Position numbers and translations under genes: made by a program. 64,000 bases of DNA from Rhodocollybia butyracea (Eukaryota > Basidiomycota > Agaricomycetes > Agaricales > Omphalotaceae), in NCBI GenBank assembly GCA_015501585.1, contig JADNRY010000009.1, forward strand, positions 558,001 to 622,000, given 5' to 3'. The notes below the pieces were generated by a model that saw only the letters and a program-made list of their open reading frames with translations, had not been told where the DNA came from and made no database searches. This document shows, piece after piece, positions 44,542 to 55,516 of the stretch. Position 1 is the stretch's first letter. Every line of letters starts with the position of its first letter.

Positions 44542-45313
44542 ATGTCTGTTACTGTCGATATAGTGGTACGTTTCAACGAAAAGTATATTTTGGAAAGTCA
44601 ACTGAGGATGCAGAACCTAGCGCTGTCAAGGATGCCAGAAAGCGCTGACAAAAAACTGGAAGAAGTGCAGCAAGTGCAAGTCCAAGTCGTACTGTGTGAG
44701 TGAGCCCGAGGAACTCTACGATAATTTACTAATCAAGTTGGTTTAGAGTACGGAGTGCCAGAGAAATGACTGGCCATCACACAAGCTATCGTGCATGGAA
44801 GCCAACAGAATGCCTTCGAAAGAGCTGCAGGACCTTCTCGACGGTGCTGAAAAATTTGCACTGAAATATCAACGCGAGACATTCGCAGTCACACGCGTTG
44901 GGTATCAGCAAGTAAAAGGCTGGTGGAAAGGTCCTTTAGAAACGAAGGAACAATTCCAAGGCCGATTTCAGAGAGCAACACGAGCGTTTGCTTGGGAGAT
45001 AACCATCCGGCTGAAGGATGGAATTGAATGGCCCGGAGTACAGCTCAGCCACAGTGACTTTGCATACATTCCTGGTACAGGGAAATTGGTATCATCTATT
45101 CGTTACGGTTCAGCCAAAACGAGGAATAATCTGATTTCGAGGCATGAAGATTGCGGTAAGGTGGGTTTAGTGACGCTGTTCCACGTTGAGATCGCGCCAG
45201 GGGTGGCTCCGCTGTATTTTACGAGGGTAAGATCGATTGCCCTGGAGGATATAATGGGACCGTCGGCATATGATACGGAGAAAGTTTTAGTCAATTGCCA
45301 GGTGTTGTTGTAG
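44542..45313 (+). CDS. Small MYND-finger protein
   Basis: Three exons. Exon 1 is only MSVTVDIV (ATG 44542) before donor GTACGT; the acceptor AACCTAG near 44621 gives CQGCQKALTKNWKKCSKCKS and KSYC. A second intron (GTGAGT...GTTTAG) gives STECQRNDWPSHKLSCMEAN. Together these form a complete MYND finger (CX2C, CX2C, YC, C, H, C). The remaining ~165 residues (LQDLLDGAEKFALKYQRETF, FQRATRAFAWEITIRLKDG, VTLFHVEIAPGVAPLYFTRV) have no recognised domain. Probably a protein-interaction adaptor. It is divergent from 42696-44281 with a duplicated promoter segment. Confidence 0.75.
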
Positions 45314-45864
45314 CATAGACAGCGGTCCAATAGTCAATATACATAGGTCATACACTGTATCGAAGAGTGCTAAATCCTAGAATCTGATAGAACCATCAGG
45401 CGTTAAAGAAACATGTGCATGAGATACACAGAGCCATAGGATAGTATGCAGGGCAAGCGCGGAGAGCTGGCACCTGCTTGTTTCGAGGAAATCCTCGAAA
45501 GTTCCAACGCAGTGGGCAGTACCATTCAGCGATGAGGAAGTGTCGCGTGACTGTGTGACTGACGTAGGATGGGCATGTGACTATGTCGCATGAGCGTCTA
45601 AAGATTCTGAACGCTCACTCTGTGTTACAACTAGCAGTTCAGTTTTGTACTATCTGCGTCGGGAATAGGATCTCTCCTCCTGTTTCTCAGTTTACGGAAA
45701 CTTTGTGCATTTCTAAAAAAAACTACTCCAAGCTTATTAGATTTACGGAAATTTCGTGGGCTTCTAAAAAAGAAATTGTTATACAATCAAATCGCGAAGG
45801 TCAGTTATAGTATCTGTCTTGTGAAGTGGTTTAGACAATATGATTAAACGCTCGAGTGCAGATA
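45314..45864. other. Intergenic, nothing seen
   Basis: No supported coding region. A short duplication of (T/C)TTACGGAAA...TTCTAAAAAA near 45685-45775 is the only structure noted. Confidence 0.4.
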
Positions 45865-47968
45865 ATGGAGCCAGTGCTATTGACATACAAAATTTTCAAG
45901 AATGATCCTGAAGCCCTACTTCAGTTTGCACAGAATGGAACGGGTAAGAGGATTGTGTGATTGTTCCGAACGCGACCTGACGAATGCGACACCAGACTTA
46001 AAGTACTTCGATGGCTGTGTGGGATCTTTGTTACCAGAAGGTGTACTACTAACATCACCGAATGTGGACTACTTGTATGCTCCCCCTCTCAATATGTGTC
46101 GAGTACGGCTTCGGCGAGATAAACATTTTGGGCGGGATGACCCTCTATACTACCCTCAACCACTCTCGTGGTCTACGCCACATCTACTCCTCATACGTAC
46201 ACCTCAACTCGGTATCGAAAGCAAGTTCTCTCCGGCTTGGATCGTCCCAAGGGATGAGCACTTTGTCATACGGCAAACTTCTAGCCCCCACACTGATGTG
46301 GGTGTAGTGAATGAAGACTTGGCCAGTCTTCTAATAGCCATGGCTGACAGTGTACTCGAAAGTATCCGCGATGATGTACGGACAGACAAATTCGTTCTCG
46401 ATGGGATCGGAGCTTTGCGCTTGGAGATGACTCTCCTGCCAGAACCCTCAACGCGGGCTCGGTGTCTCTTGCGTATAAGAGTCATTCAGCGTCACGTATT
46501 GGAGCTGGATGCCCGACTTCGCTGGCTGAGCAACCAGTGGAAGACTAGAATGCTCGATGCCAAGCAGCGCAAAAGGAAACATGCGGTGCAGAATTTGATG
46601 GGGGATTCGTAGAAAAAGCTGAAGATGCGGATATTCTTTTCCATGCGGGGATTCCTGTCTGGTTGGTTCGTGCTGCAGCAGACTGCGCTAATGCGCGCGT
46701 AGATAAGGTGGCAAATGTAATCACAGAAGATCCCTCTCAGCGAATCAAGCTGCACACAGGGTACCTCCTGAATTGTGCTGACGAGGAGCCATCACACGAT
46801 CTAATCTACATTGGGTTAGCCAATAAGACTGAGCGATACAGTGCAATGGCGGCGTACATTCGGTTACAGTTTCAAGGGCCATCACTCTTCGGTTCATCGA
46901 ATCCTTTGCGAGTATCTTCGGATAGAGGGACGCGATGGCGAGGCACAAAAATGGCTATGGCCAGAGAGTCTACTTGTAAGTCTGGCAGTGAATACTGAAA
47001 GAGGGGAAAATCTAATGTTCAACCTCTGTTTCAGCGTCAAAATGGAAGCTGGACTACAAACCAACAAAGACTATTGCGAGAAGTTCACTGGGAGTGACAT
47101 TCACTGATCCCTCAAGTCCGCTTATGCCCAAAGCCGTGCACGCTTGGGTCAAGTCACTCAGCATACTGGCCTCCCGGAAGGTGGCGCCGCCACGAGATAG
47201 TGTTGCTGATGGAGGTTTTGTTGTACCCCCTCCTCGCTGCATTGTATCACCTGCACAAGAACATATCGTTGCGACGTTGTTCAAGTCATGGTTGAGGATT
47301 CGTGATTCTGTTCTCAGCAGGTTGCATACTCCACAGGTTGCGCCTATCAAGCTCTCAAATAAATGCTGGAGGAGCCTGCTCGATGTTGTTGGTGGACTCC
47401 ACACAGGCTCTGCATCGGAAACGAGAAGTGGTATGCGACACGCCGATATGCGAGATGTCCTGGAGAATACATTGAGGATTGACAAGGGTGGCTCGTTCAT
47501 GGATGCTCCTGTATACTGGGAAGGTAAATTGATCGGGAGTGATGGACTACCTGACGCCAGCGTGGCACGAGCAGTTCTGTGGGAGCTATGTGAGCTCAAT
47601 TTCCGACATGAGTTAGAAGCATTGGATGGCGTTTTGGATGAAAGCAAGATGGCCTGGACCGACAGGAATACGCTCGTGAATCAATGCTGGGTAGGGTTGG
47701 TAAACCAGGTGAACATCGCAGAAGCTACGCAGGGGCTGGGGCAACTTCTGTGGTCGATAGGGCGCCATTCCTACAGATGCTCCATAAAGTGATGAGAACT
47801 TGGGAGGGTATTAAGCCCGCGGAACTGGTGGAAGCTTTCCCGGACACCACTTCAGCACATAATTACTCAACACGTCTGGAGCGTGTAGAACTTAACTTGG
47901 CATTATTCTACTGTGAATCATTCCTGAACGTGTATGGTAGAGCGGCGTCGGTACCGCACCACTTATAA
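45865..47968 (+). pseudogene. Agaricomycete-specific protein of unknown function with two frameshifts
   Basis: ATG at 45865 (MEPVLLTYKIFKNDPEALLQ) with donor GTAAGA. The main exon reads YFDGCVGSLLPEGVLLTSP to LDAKQRKRKHAVQNLMG and then hits a stop. In the next frame the text continues seamlessly (GFVEKAEDADILFHAGIPVW, LVRAAADCANARVDKV), so one base is lost near the five-G run ending about 46606. A spliced exon (donor GTAAGT near 46974) continues KWKLDYKPTKTIARSSLGVT. A second frame change near 47700-47740, among G runs, is needed to reach RAPFLQMLHKVMRTWEGIKP and LALFYCESFLNVYGRAASVP. As far as I recall, the KRKR...HAGIPVW type recurs in mushroom genomes near transposons. Either decayed or damaged by consensus errors. 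Confidence 0.6.
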
Positions 47969-48089
47969 GTTCTTGCCACTCGATTTTACTAGACGTTGTT
48001 ATGGATGTGTACATAATGAAATGCTTGTAATGTGAATCTAGGTAGCGATCTGTTTTCTCATAAGTGAAATACACGGAAGAACCAGCGTA

Positions 48090-49530
48090 AGATTGCCGAC
48101 TCTGGCCAACAGCAATTCCTTTGAGTCTGAGTTCAATTTCAGCCGGTGCAGAGATTTGCGGTCGATCAGCGGGAAAGGAAAGGAAAAACCTATACGCGGC
48201 AAACCTCTGCTTTCTGAATATGAGAGCCAAGTCCGAAATGTTATTATATATCCAGACCAAAGCTCGTGATGGTGGATGAAGATATGTTCGCTCTTTAGAT
48301 ATTGATACAGCATATCACGGTTGAATATCAACTGGTAAGGAAGAGAGGGCGAACGAAGGAGAAAAGCGCACTGGATAATCTTATCTATTCCCGGACCGGA
48401 CCGGTGTTTGTTGGTGGGTTAAGCGCTGTTAAACGGGCGCTTACTTCCTTGTCTCTTTCTCGTGCAGAGGTGTGCCCTCCATGCCTTTAGATTGGGTATC
48501 TGTCCCATCTATCTGGATACACTGGCTCTTTGATCCAGTTACGTCCACTCCTGTGACCTCCGACAGCAATATATAGTATTTCGACCAACGGCGACGCACC
48601 TATTCAAATATCCTCAGCAATTCCCATGCAGACAGCAGAAGTTTGCTGCCGGTCGGCCTAGTGTATCCAGAAATCTCCTGCTGGCTGGATTCCACATGCA
48701 GATAGCAGAGGTTTGCTGTCAATCGACCTGGTCGGTCCAGCAATTCTCCGCTGGGTACTTTGATTATACAGGAAAGATTTGCGGTCGATCACTTGATCTG
48801 TCCGCTGCTGACTGGTTTCTCCAGATACTGGAGGTGCCCCATCTATCTGAATACATTGGTTCTTTGGTCCAGTTACGTCCGCTCCTGTGACCTCCGACAG
48901 CAATATATAGTATTTCGACCAACGGCGACGCACCTATTCAGATATCCCATGCAGACAGCAGAAGTTTGCTGCCGGTCAGCCTACCGTATCCAGAAATCTC
49001 CTGCTGGTTGGATTCTACATGCAGATAGCAGATGTTTGCTGTCGATTGACCTGTTCTGTCCAGCAATTCTCCGCTGGGCACATTTGAATATACAGCAGAG
49101 GTTTGCGGTCGACCACTTGATCTGTCCCTGCTGACTGGTTTTTATAACTATATCCAGATCCTGGAGGTGCCCCCTTAGGCCAGGTATATGATCTACTCTA
49201 TCCCATACACTACTGGGTAGGTGTTTATGTTGGCTTGGCTACTGGATAGTATTCCAACTCTGAATATGCTGTCAGCGAGCATCCTCGTGTATCCAGCAAT
49301 CCTCTGCCGACTGCGTCTTATTTTCAGATAGCAGAGGCTTGCTAGCTGGATTCTATATCCAGACAGCAGAGGTTTGCGATCGACTGGCGGGATATACCCA
49401 GCAAACTTCTGCTGTCTGAATATAGAACCCAGCCAGCAGCTGCTGTCACCCACAGACAGCAGAGGTTTGCTGTCGACCACTCCAGTCTGCCCCAGCAATG
49501 GCCTGCTGGCTGTTTGCAGGAATCCTCTCC
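48090..49530 (+). repeat. Right palindrome-rich array, mirror of the left arrays
   Basis: 48418-49530 is a relative of the reverse complement of 27940-28880 over nearly its full length, with an internal partial duplication: the CCCATCTATCTG(G/A)ATAC...GGTTCTTTG(G/C)TCCAGTTACGTCC segment occurs at about 48500 and again near 48840. Units such as CAGACAGCAGAAGTTTGCTG and CCAGCAATTCTCCGCTGG recur throughout. No coding sequence is called. Confidence 0.85.
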
Positions 49531-49955
49531 CCTTCAAGACGGTAAGTCTTCCATCGCTACTTTCAACCAAGTCAAGTCCATGCTTACAGCTGTACTTTTT
49601 TAATTATAGTTCTATAAAGTGATAAACGGAATCAACAACGGGATAATGCTATCATGGCGCTGATCGATAATGATCCGAAAATCGTTATGATCCGTCCCGG
49701 CAATCCCGACCCACTATGATCTGGAAGAAGACGAGTACGGCGCAATTTGCAAGCCTTGATCAACATGTATCTATATTATGCTTATAATACACCGTACATT
49801 GCTTTATTAATCGCACAATCTAGGTAAAACAGAAATTAGAGAAGCAGGATACATTTTTTTTTTGGAAAATAAACGAGTTTACGTTAACGGTCAAAGCGTT
49901 CCCTAGCACCAAGAAATACAGCAAATTATATAAAATACAACATATCAATCGATAT
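49531..49955. other. Spacer between right array and GIY-YIG gene
   Basis: No gene is seen. Confidence 0.35.
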
Positions 49956-50456
49956 CTAAGAAAGTCGCGCGAAGAGCGGGAGCAGCCCATTTAAGATCTG
50001 GTGGGGAGTAAGCACAAAGATTTCTAGATGTCGTCGGTGGCCTGGAGCAAGGTGAGTGGATCGCCACACGCTACTAATGAAAAACTGACAAAAAGGGCAC
50101 GAAGTCCGAGGCCTATCGACGCAAATCGACTCGACGGCTAGATGAAATAACGCCTCTGTTGAAACTCGTCAGATCTACGGATGTAAAAAACTCATAGTAC
50201 ACGCACCGACGCGCCGTCGGAATCCAACGCCCTTGAACCTCCACAACCGACGATTCAGATTAGGGCAATTCCGCCGATGTTCCTTCATCCTACGACCCAG
50301 ATTCTTCGTCATCCCAATCTTTAGTACCCAACAACCGTTGGCCAGCACCCGCTCCCTGATAATATAGATAACCCCGGTTCCATCTGCCGCAGATGTAGGG
50401 CGGCGACGACGACGATTGAATAGACGACGAAGGATATTATTAGGACGTCGGGACAT
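49956..50456 (-). CDS. GIY-YIG/T5orf172 (DUF1766)-type protein
   Basis: ATG at 50456 (MSRRPNNILRRLFNRRRRRP, strongly basic). Exon 1 then has GVIYIIRERVLANGCWVLKI, GMTKNLGRRMKEHRRNCPN and LNRRLWRFKGVGFRRRV: the GIY-YIG-like core of the T5orf172 family (Y-I, KIGMT, the R-R..EH helix). Two short introns (donor GTGCGT near 50210, another near 50096) join EALFHLAVESICVDRPRTSC to PFCHRRHLEIFVLTPHQILN and the stop at 49956-49958; the C..C..H.E.F pattern is the expected C-terminal half of this family. Proteins of this type bind or cut DNA in phages; fungal members are uncharacterised. Its place inside the transposon end suggests cargo or a transposition helper. Confidence 0.7.
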
Positions 50457-51186
50457 GCGTAGTAGTTTAGTGTGGGATGGGAATATAGCGCGCGCGCGAC
50501 GTGGAAGAGAAGTGGCGAGTATACAGCGTTTGGGGAAGGGAGTGTAAGGCTGGTGTGCGACGTGGGCGGGGGGCGGATGTACAGTTGCTCGCGGTGAGTG
50601 ATTGGCGCTTTGGTAGCTTAGTCGTGCTGACCACTACTAAGAAATAAAGTTTAAGTTCAAGTTCCCACCTCAACATTTCCATACAACTACAACTACCTTT
50701 TGACCAAGGAATCTTTCTTCAGATCTTCTAAACTAATGTATTTCTCAAAATAATCGATATTTCTTTCATTGAGAACTGTCCCGAAAACTGTCCTCAAAGT
50801 AAGCGGCGCCTCTGTGGGTCAGACGCAGAGGCGCGATAAGCTGAACATTGAAAACTGGTCTGCAAAGGATTCCGCCTCGAAGGAGCCGGAATTCCTCTGC
50901 TCCCTCTTTTCTGAATCCAGTTAGCATAGGCTTGCTGTGGGGCGAAAGGGTGCGCTCAGCAGTTCCCTGCCGCCCGGACTTTATACCGAGTCAGCAAAAT
51001 CATGCTATCGGCGTCCCCAGCAGTCCTCATCCGTCGGGGCTCGTGGTGATTCACAGATGGAAAGCAAGGATAAACTGGCGTTTATTGTATTCTTCGACGC
51101 CTCGTACTAGAAACAAGCAATCCTATGCTGTTTTTCATTTACACTTACAAAATTTGTTTACATTTCTAATCTAAGTCTTAGGCGGT
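50457..51186. other. Right subterminal region, no gene
   Basis: It contains degenerate relatives of the palindrome units (about 50850-51010: CCAGTTAGCATAGGCTTGCTG, GAGTCAGCAAAATCATGCT), mirroring left array 1 relative to the TIR. No coding region is supported. Confidence 0.45.
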
Positions 51187-51255
51187 GCGCGCGCGGGACC
51201 CGTGCTGATGGTCAGCCGACCCTCTTCCTTACGTCAGTTGTATACTGTTTCGTCG
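51187..51255 (-). repeat. Right terminal inverted repeat
   Basis: The reverse complement matches 26031-26097 at about 57 of 67 positions, with an identical 21 bp core. Confidence 0.7.
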
Positions 51256-51475
51256 GTTGTACATTAGGATTATAGGCCCTCCAAAGCATCAATGTATGTG
51301 GTAATGCAGTGCCTGGTCCTGGCACTCTGGTAAGGTGGCCACGGATATGCGACGCATCTACAGATGAACGACGCGTGAAGCTCCTTCAACCCTGTGGAGG
51401 AGATTACTGTTGGGGTGATGAAGAGACTGACGGAGGTGCTGGTTCAAGGTAGAACCTCCACCGCCCGTAATCACA

Positions 51476-51780
51476 CGCGTAGAAAATTCAAAAGATCTTT
51501 TATGCGACATAAATCGTTACTTGAAACTTCTTGGAACTTACATTAGACATTTTATTCGCGCAGGCGAAAAAGTTAGAGGGAAGCAAGACAGTTTGAAGCC
51601 TCTCTGCTTGTTTCCGAGCACGACCAGCCTCGTGGCTCACCAGAAGAGGTAACGAATCAATATTTCAATGGTATGGACCATGAGCGCTTATATCACGTTT
51701 GCTCGCTACAGCTTCCTTTCTTTCAACCGTATGTACCACTGGACTTTGTGCTTCCCGTCGTTTCAGGCTGTCTGCTACCG
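51476..51780 (+). repeat. Direct copy 1 of the leader of the RRM gene
   Basis: It shares CGCGTAGAAAATTCAAAAGA, then ATGAGCGCTTATATCACGTT, CGTTTCAGGCTGTCTGCTAC and CGTCGTGCC with 55190-55415 in the same order and orientation. After CGTCGTGCC this copy runs directly into kinase pseudogene sequence. Confidence 0.85.
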
Positions 51781-51784
51781 TCGT

Positions 51785-52141
51785 GCCGAACGTGGTGCTC
51801 ACGCTTATATGGCTCGCGAAAAGTGGCTGTCTTCGCTTTCTCCATTGGTCTTCACTGCTGCTTTCGAGGCCCGGGATCCGCTTGCATTGAATGTACTACG
51901 GACATGTGCCAGGGACCTCGCGGACCAAATCTGTATCGTCGTTGGCGATTCCATCGAGGAAACACCCGGGGTTGTGAATGCTTCGGAGAGTGTGATCTGT
52001 TTCGGAGGCTCATTGGTCGGATTGGACGTGTATCGAAAATTGGTGCTGGATTGTTTTCATGTATGTCGAATTTGTGGATGACTGCGCGAAGGTTGGGGCG
52101 GCTGGTTTGCGGCTCAACCAGAGGATGTGTTTACTTATACT
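51785..52141 (+). pseudogene. Truncated N-acetylglucosamine kinase copy
   Basis: It corresponds to the C-terminal ~115 residues of the kinase at 18731-19807: GAHAYMAREKWLSSLSPLVF, LALNVLRTCARDLADQICIV, ICFGGSLVGLDVYRKLVLD. The 5' two thirds are absent, and a ~24 bp deletion after LVLD (loss of the ELASKGH region) shifts the frame. No ATP-binding loop remains, so it cannot be a functional kinase. Confidence 0.9.
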
Positions 52142-52263
52142 GTAATTATCTTGCTCTCTTATATGTGCGATATTCTCTCTTCGGGATAACCAAGATGTAT
52201 TATATATCGAAACTAGATACACACTGTGCAAGATATGAGTCGAGATAAGTCCCATTTCCACAT

Positions 52264-55074
52264 TTACCAAGAATTAGATCGTATTTTCGCCACAGCGTTG
52301 GCAACGTTCTCGTGGAATGCATCCGGACCCAGCAATTTAACAATCCCCGCCCTCTCAAAGACTTTCAAGGTTTCTGCACGAAGATGAGTAATGAAAATCT
52401 CGACACCACGACTCTGTAACGGGAATGAGAACATGTACAGTCAATCGAAGAAGAAAAAAACATACTCGATATTCTTCTATGAGTTCGTAGAATATCTGAC
52501 AAGCGCTATACGAGAATCATCAGCTCAATGCAAGAGTGGATCTTTTCTCAATATACCTAGCATCACAGTGATCCATATCCGCCATGTGAAATACTAGCAC
52601 AGTTGCCTGGGTTCGGCGAGGATCTTCTGAAGGATGGCTCTTATCCACGCCATACAGTTCTAAACGCCTCAATCGTTCTGAAGAAAGCGACCAGTATTGA
52701 ATAGAAGATTCGACGTATAAAGAATCAAGTAGCATACCTTTAAGCTGTGCAGCGTTTGCTATACAGACAAGAGAGTGAATATCGAAGCAAGAGTCTATAA
52801 AACGCGACGCAAACCCACCGAAGTCCAAATTCTCCCGAATCTGGATGATCAACGCTCCGGAAACATCCTCTTCAGCCTCTGGATTCTCGTTGATAGGTTT
52901 CCAGCTATCTGTACCAGGAATACGGCCCTGAAGAAAGACAGGAGAGATGAGTAGGACGATGCACAGGGAACATTTCTACTCACCAATATCGACATCCTCG
53001 TTTTTGATGACCGGTGTACGACAAGCAGAAGTGATATGATCAAGCTGACAACAATCCCAACCTCAATGTTCCAGACGATTGAAAGAACAAAGGTCAAAGT
53101 GACTAGAAGAAGATCCATCCACGCGCCCATTCTGTACAACACAAGAACCGTTCAATACTGAAGTAATAATTGGGCACAAAGCATTCACTTCCAGTAGTAG
53201 ATCAAATCATGAGGAGTCTCTTGTAAAAGCGAGAGTACGACCAGTGTAATTCTATATCGTTCAGGTTAGGAGGGTTAGCAACAACAGAATCACATAAAAA
53301 TCTGGAACGGAACTTACATCGATGCCAGGACACATTTTGGCAGATAATAAAGCCATGGTAGCAGGAAAAATGTTGCCAGTAGGACGACGGCGGAGCACAC
53401 TAAGGATGCCATCTGTGTAACTCCTCCTACGTCGCCATTGATTCGCGTCCTAGCGAACGTGAGGGATTTTGAGCTACCTCGTTAAAGAGTTTCTTACCTT
53501 CCAATAGATCCAAAAGCGGGCAAGGTTCCAGGTATCAGGGACGCGCCGATATTCGAGGCTCCAAGAGCTACAAGCTCACGATTTGGACTAATGGAGTAGC
53601 CAAAACGAGCCGCGGCTTGCTTTGCGGCAACCATGCTATCCAGGTAGCCCACTACGGCGCTCACACTAAACGAGGCATGTAGGTAAGGTGAACAAATGGT
53701 CAGACGATATGAGAGATGTACTCACACCGCGGTAGATGTTGTGCGATGGAGATATTTCATGTTGGACGGACGGATAGGGAACTGGAAGAAAGTGCCTGAC
53801 GTGATGACTTTGACACTTCCGAGAATATCGACGTTTTTTTTCGTCCCAGTGAAATTTAGCTGATAAAACTGTGGGACAATTAAGCTTTAGTACTTTTCGA
53901 ACAGCATCCAGACTTACTCGTTGAAACAACCACGACCAACAAAACCTCTGGTAGTCGATATATAAACCAGTATGGTTTGAACATTCCTTTGAACATTCGT
54001 ACAGCAACCAAGGTCCCAAGAGCAACGAAGCTAATGATAATGGTAGTGGGATCGCTCTTCGTGAACGCATTTTCAATCAGGAAAAGTAGCTTTTCGACGG
54101 TAGTAGAGGGATGGACAATATGTTCCAAAGGAACAAGGCCCAACATCGGTATAAGCTGTTCGCTTCAAACAATATCGTTAGACAGATGACACGGTATGAA
54201 AATAACTGGACTGACATCAAGATAATGACAGCCATAGCGGCGATGAAACCACGGAGAAGTGCTCGACTGAGGATAACATCTAGAAATCCCAGTCGAATGA
54301 ATCCGAACATAAAAGAAATCAATCCTATTTGAATTGTAATGGTAGTCGCAACAGCCAGGCCAACTGCGTCTCCTTCAGCACCGTGTGGGTCATCCAAGTC
54401 ACGTCTAATGTCATCCACAGCTTGACCGAGCAGTAAACTAAGAGCTGCCTCCGGAGCAACGTTCATGTGCCGTGAAGTCCCAAGGAAGGCGTATATGATG
54501 CCTGGGATTGAAGCAGAAAACTAGGTAGAACATTAGAAATATACTTCGAGCTGATAAAGTGACACGCACCAAGCCAGTGACCGGGCTCAGTTTCGCCAGT
54601 GAAGAGGCGTAACTGACAGACTGTGGTATCAACATGCTCGCTACGGTGACTCCAGCTAGCAGGTCACCCCCTAGCCTATTGCAGACAGAGATGTGAGCGG
54701 AATAGCTCTTCTACAGCTTTGAAGCAAGCTTACGATGAAGTAGAATATTTGGGGATCCACCCAAATGAAGGTATATAGTATTGAATCTTCTTCCTCAACT
54801 TCTTCCTGCCCTGCGAAGCTTTGTTGATTGCATTTAAATTTGATGAAGATATTTCATGAGCAAGAAAGAGCTGACCTTTAATATTACCAGAGGTAGAACC
54901 ATACTGTGAATCTCTGCTGGCGCCTCCAAGGCGTTCGATATCAGTTTCCAACAATGGCCCACGTTCGCTGCGAGGGGTCATCACTCCTTCTGCACCCACT
55001 ATTGAGCTGGCAGCAGAGGCGGTCCTTAAATGAGGGGGACGGTGGCGATCTTCGGAAGGGACATAATTAGCCAT
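52264..55074 (-). pseudogene. SulP sulfate permease copy 2, probably frameshifted
   Basis: ATG at 55074 and stop at 52264 correspond exactly to the intact copy, and all introns are conserved. At 53834-53841 an eight-T run (eight A on the coding strand) replaces GACAAAAAC of copy 1 and adds one base: copy 1 reads HWDDKNVDILGSVKV, copy 2 reads HWDEKKRRYSRKCQS and loses the frame in the middle of the transporter core. The STAS-region exons downstream are otherwise well preserved (HMADMDHCDARY, SRGVEIFITHL), and overall divergence is low, so the duplication is recent. If the extra base is a sequencing error, this would be a second functional permease. Confidence 0.75.
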
Positions 55075-55189
55075 TATGGAGTACGAAGAGATACCACTCA
55101 GTGTCCCCGCTGTAAATTGCAATCACGTGGAGCGGACATATTGCTGAAATTTCACGGTAGAGGGGAATGGACCTCCCGCAATCAGCTGA

Positions 55190-55415
55190 GCGCGTAGAAA
55201 ATTCAAAAGATTCATCTTTCACTATGCAACACAAATATGAAATCGCGTTAGACGGTTAGCTTCCTATTCACGCAGGTAACTCAAGAGGTAACAAGTTCTG
55301 AGTGCATGAGCGCTTATATCACGTTTGTTTAGCCGCTCACTACAGCTTCTTCATCTTTCAACTGTCTGGACTTTGTTCTTCCCTATCGTTTCAGGCTGTC
55401 TGCTACCGTCGTGCC
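55190..55415 (+). repeat. Direct copy 2 of the leader, adjacent to the RRM gene
   Basis: Same landmarks as 51476-51780 but shorter between them. After CGTCGTGCC it continues into the RRM gene region, so this is probably the original location. Confidence 0.85.
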
Positions 55416-55516
55416 ACCTGAATCAAGGTTGGTCAAGTTTTCAATACCAAAACAATCTTCGCTGATTCATTTTTTCAGAAATTCAGAAATTGGAAGAAAA
55501 ATTTGACGCAAAAATC

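Larger units (their letters stand above)
26031..51255. mobile_element. Putative ~25 kb KDZ-type DNA transposon with cargo genes
   Basis: The ends carry inverted copies of a ~67 bp sequence (26031-26097 and 51187-51255, about 57 of 67 positions identical, with a 21 bp identical core). Inside each end lies a mirrored set of palindrome-rich arrays: 26.4-29.6 kb on the left and 48.1-51.0 kb on the right, the right one being the reverse complement of 27.9-28.9 kb. A KDZ/HMGD3-like transposase gene (29615-32773) lies within. KDZ elements are known to be large and to carry accessory genes in Agaricomycetes. Exact termini and a target-site duplication were not found, so nested or composite insertion remains possible. 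Confidence 0.55.
51785..55147. repeat. Inverted copy of the 15702-19090 segment
   Basis: It contains the kinase fragment and the complete permease locus on the opposite strands relative to the source, with the same intergenic sequence between. The permease side ends where CACGTGATTGCAATTTACAG loses similarity (~55147). Confidence 0.9.

Noticed and set aside
51673..52248. Plus-strand 191-codon frame over the kinase fragment
   Set aside because: Wrong frame relative to kinase homology; it exists only because the copied segment is GC-balanced and decayed.
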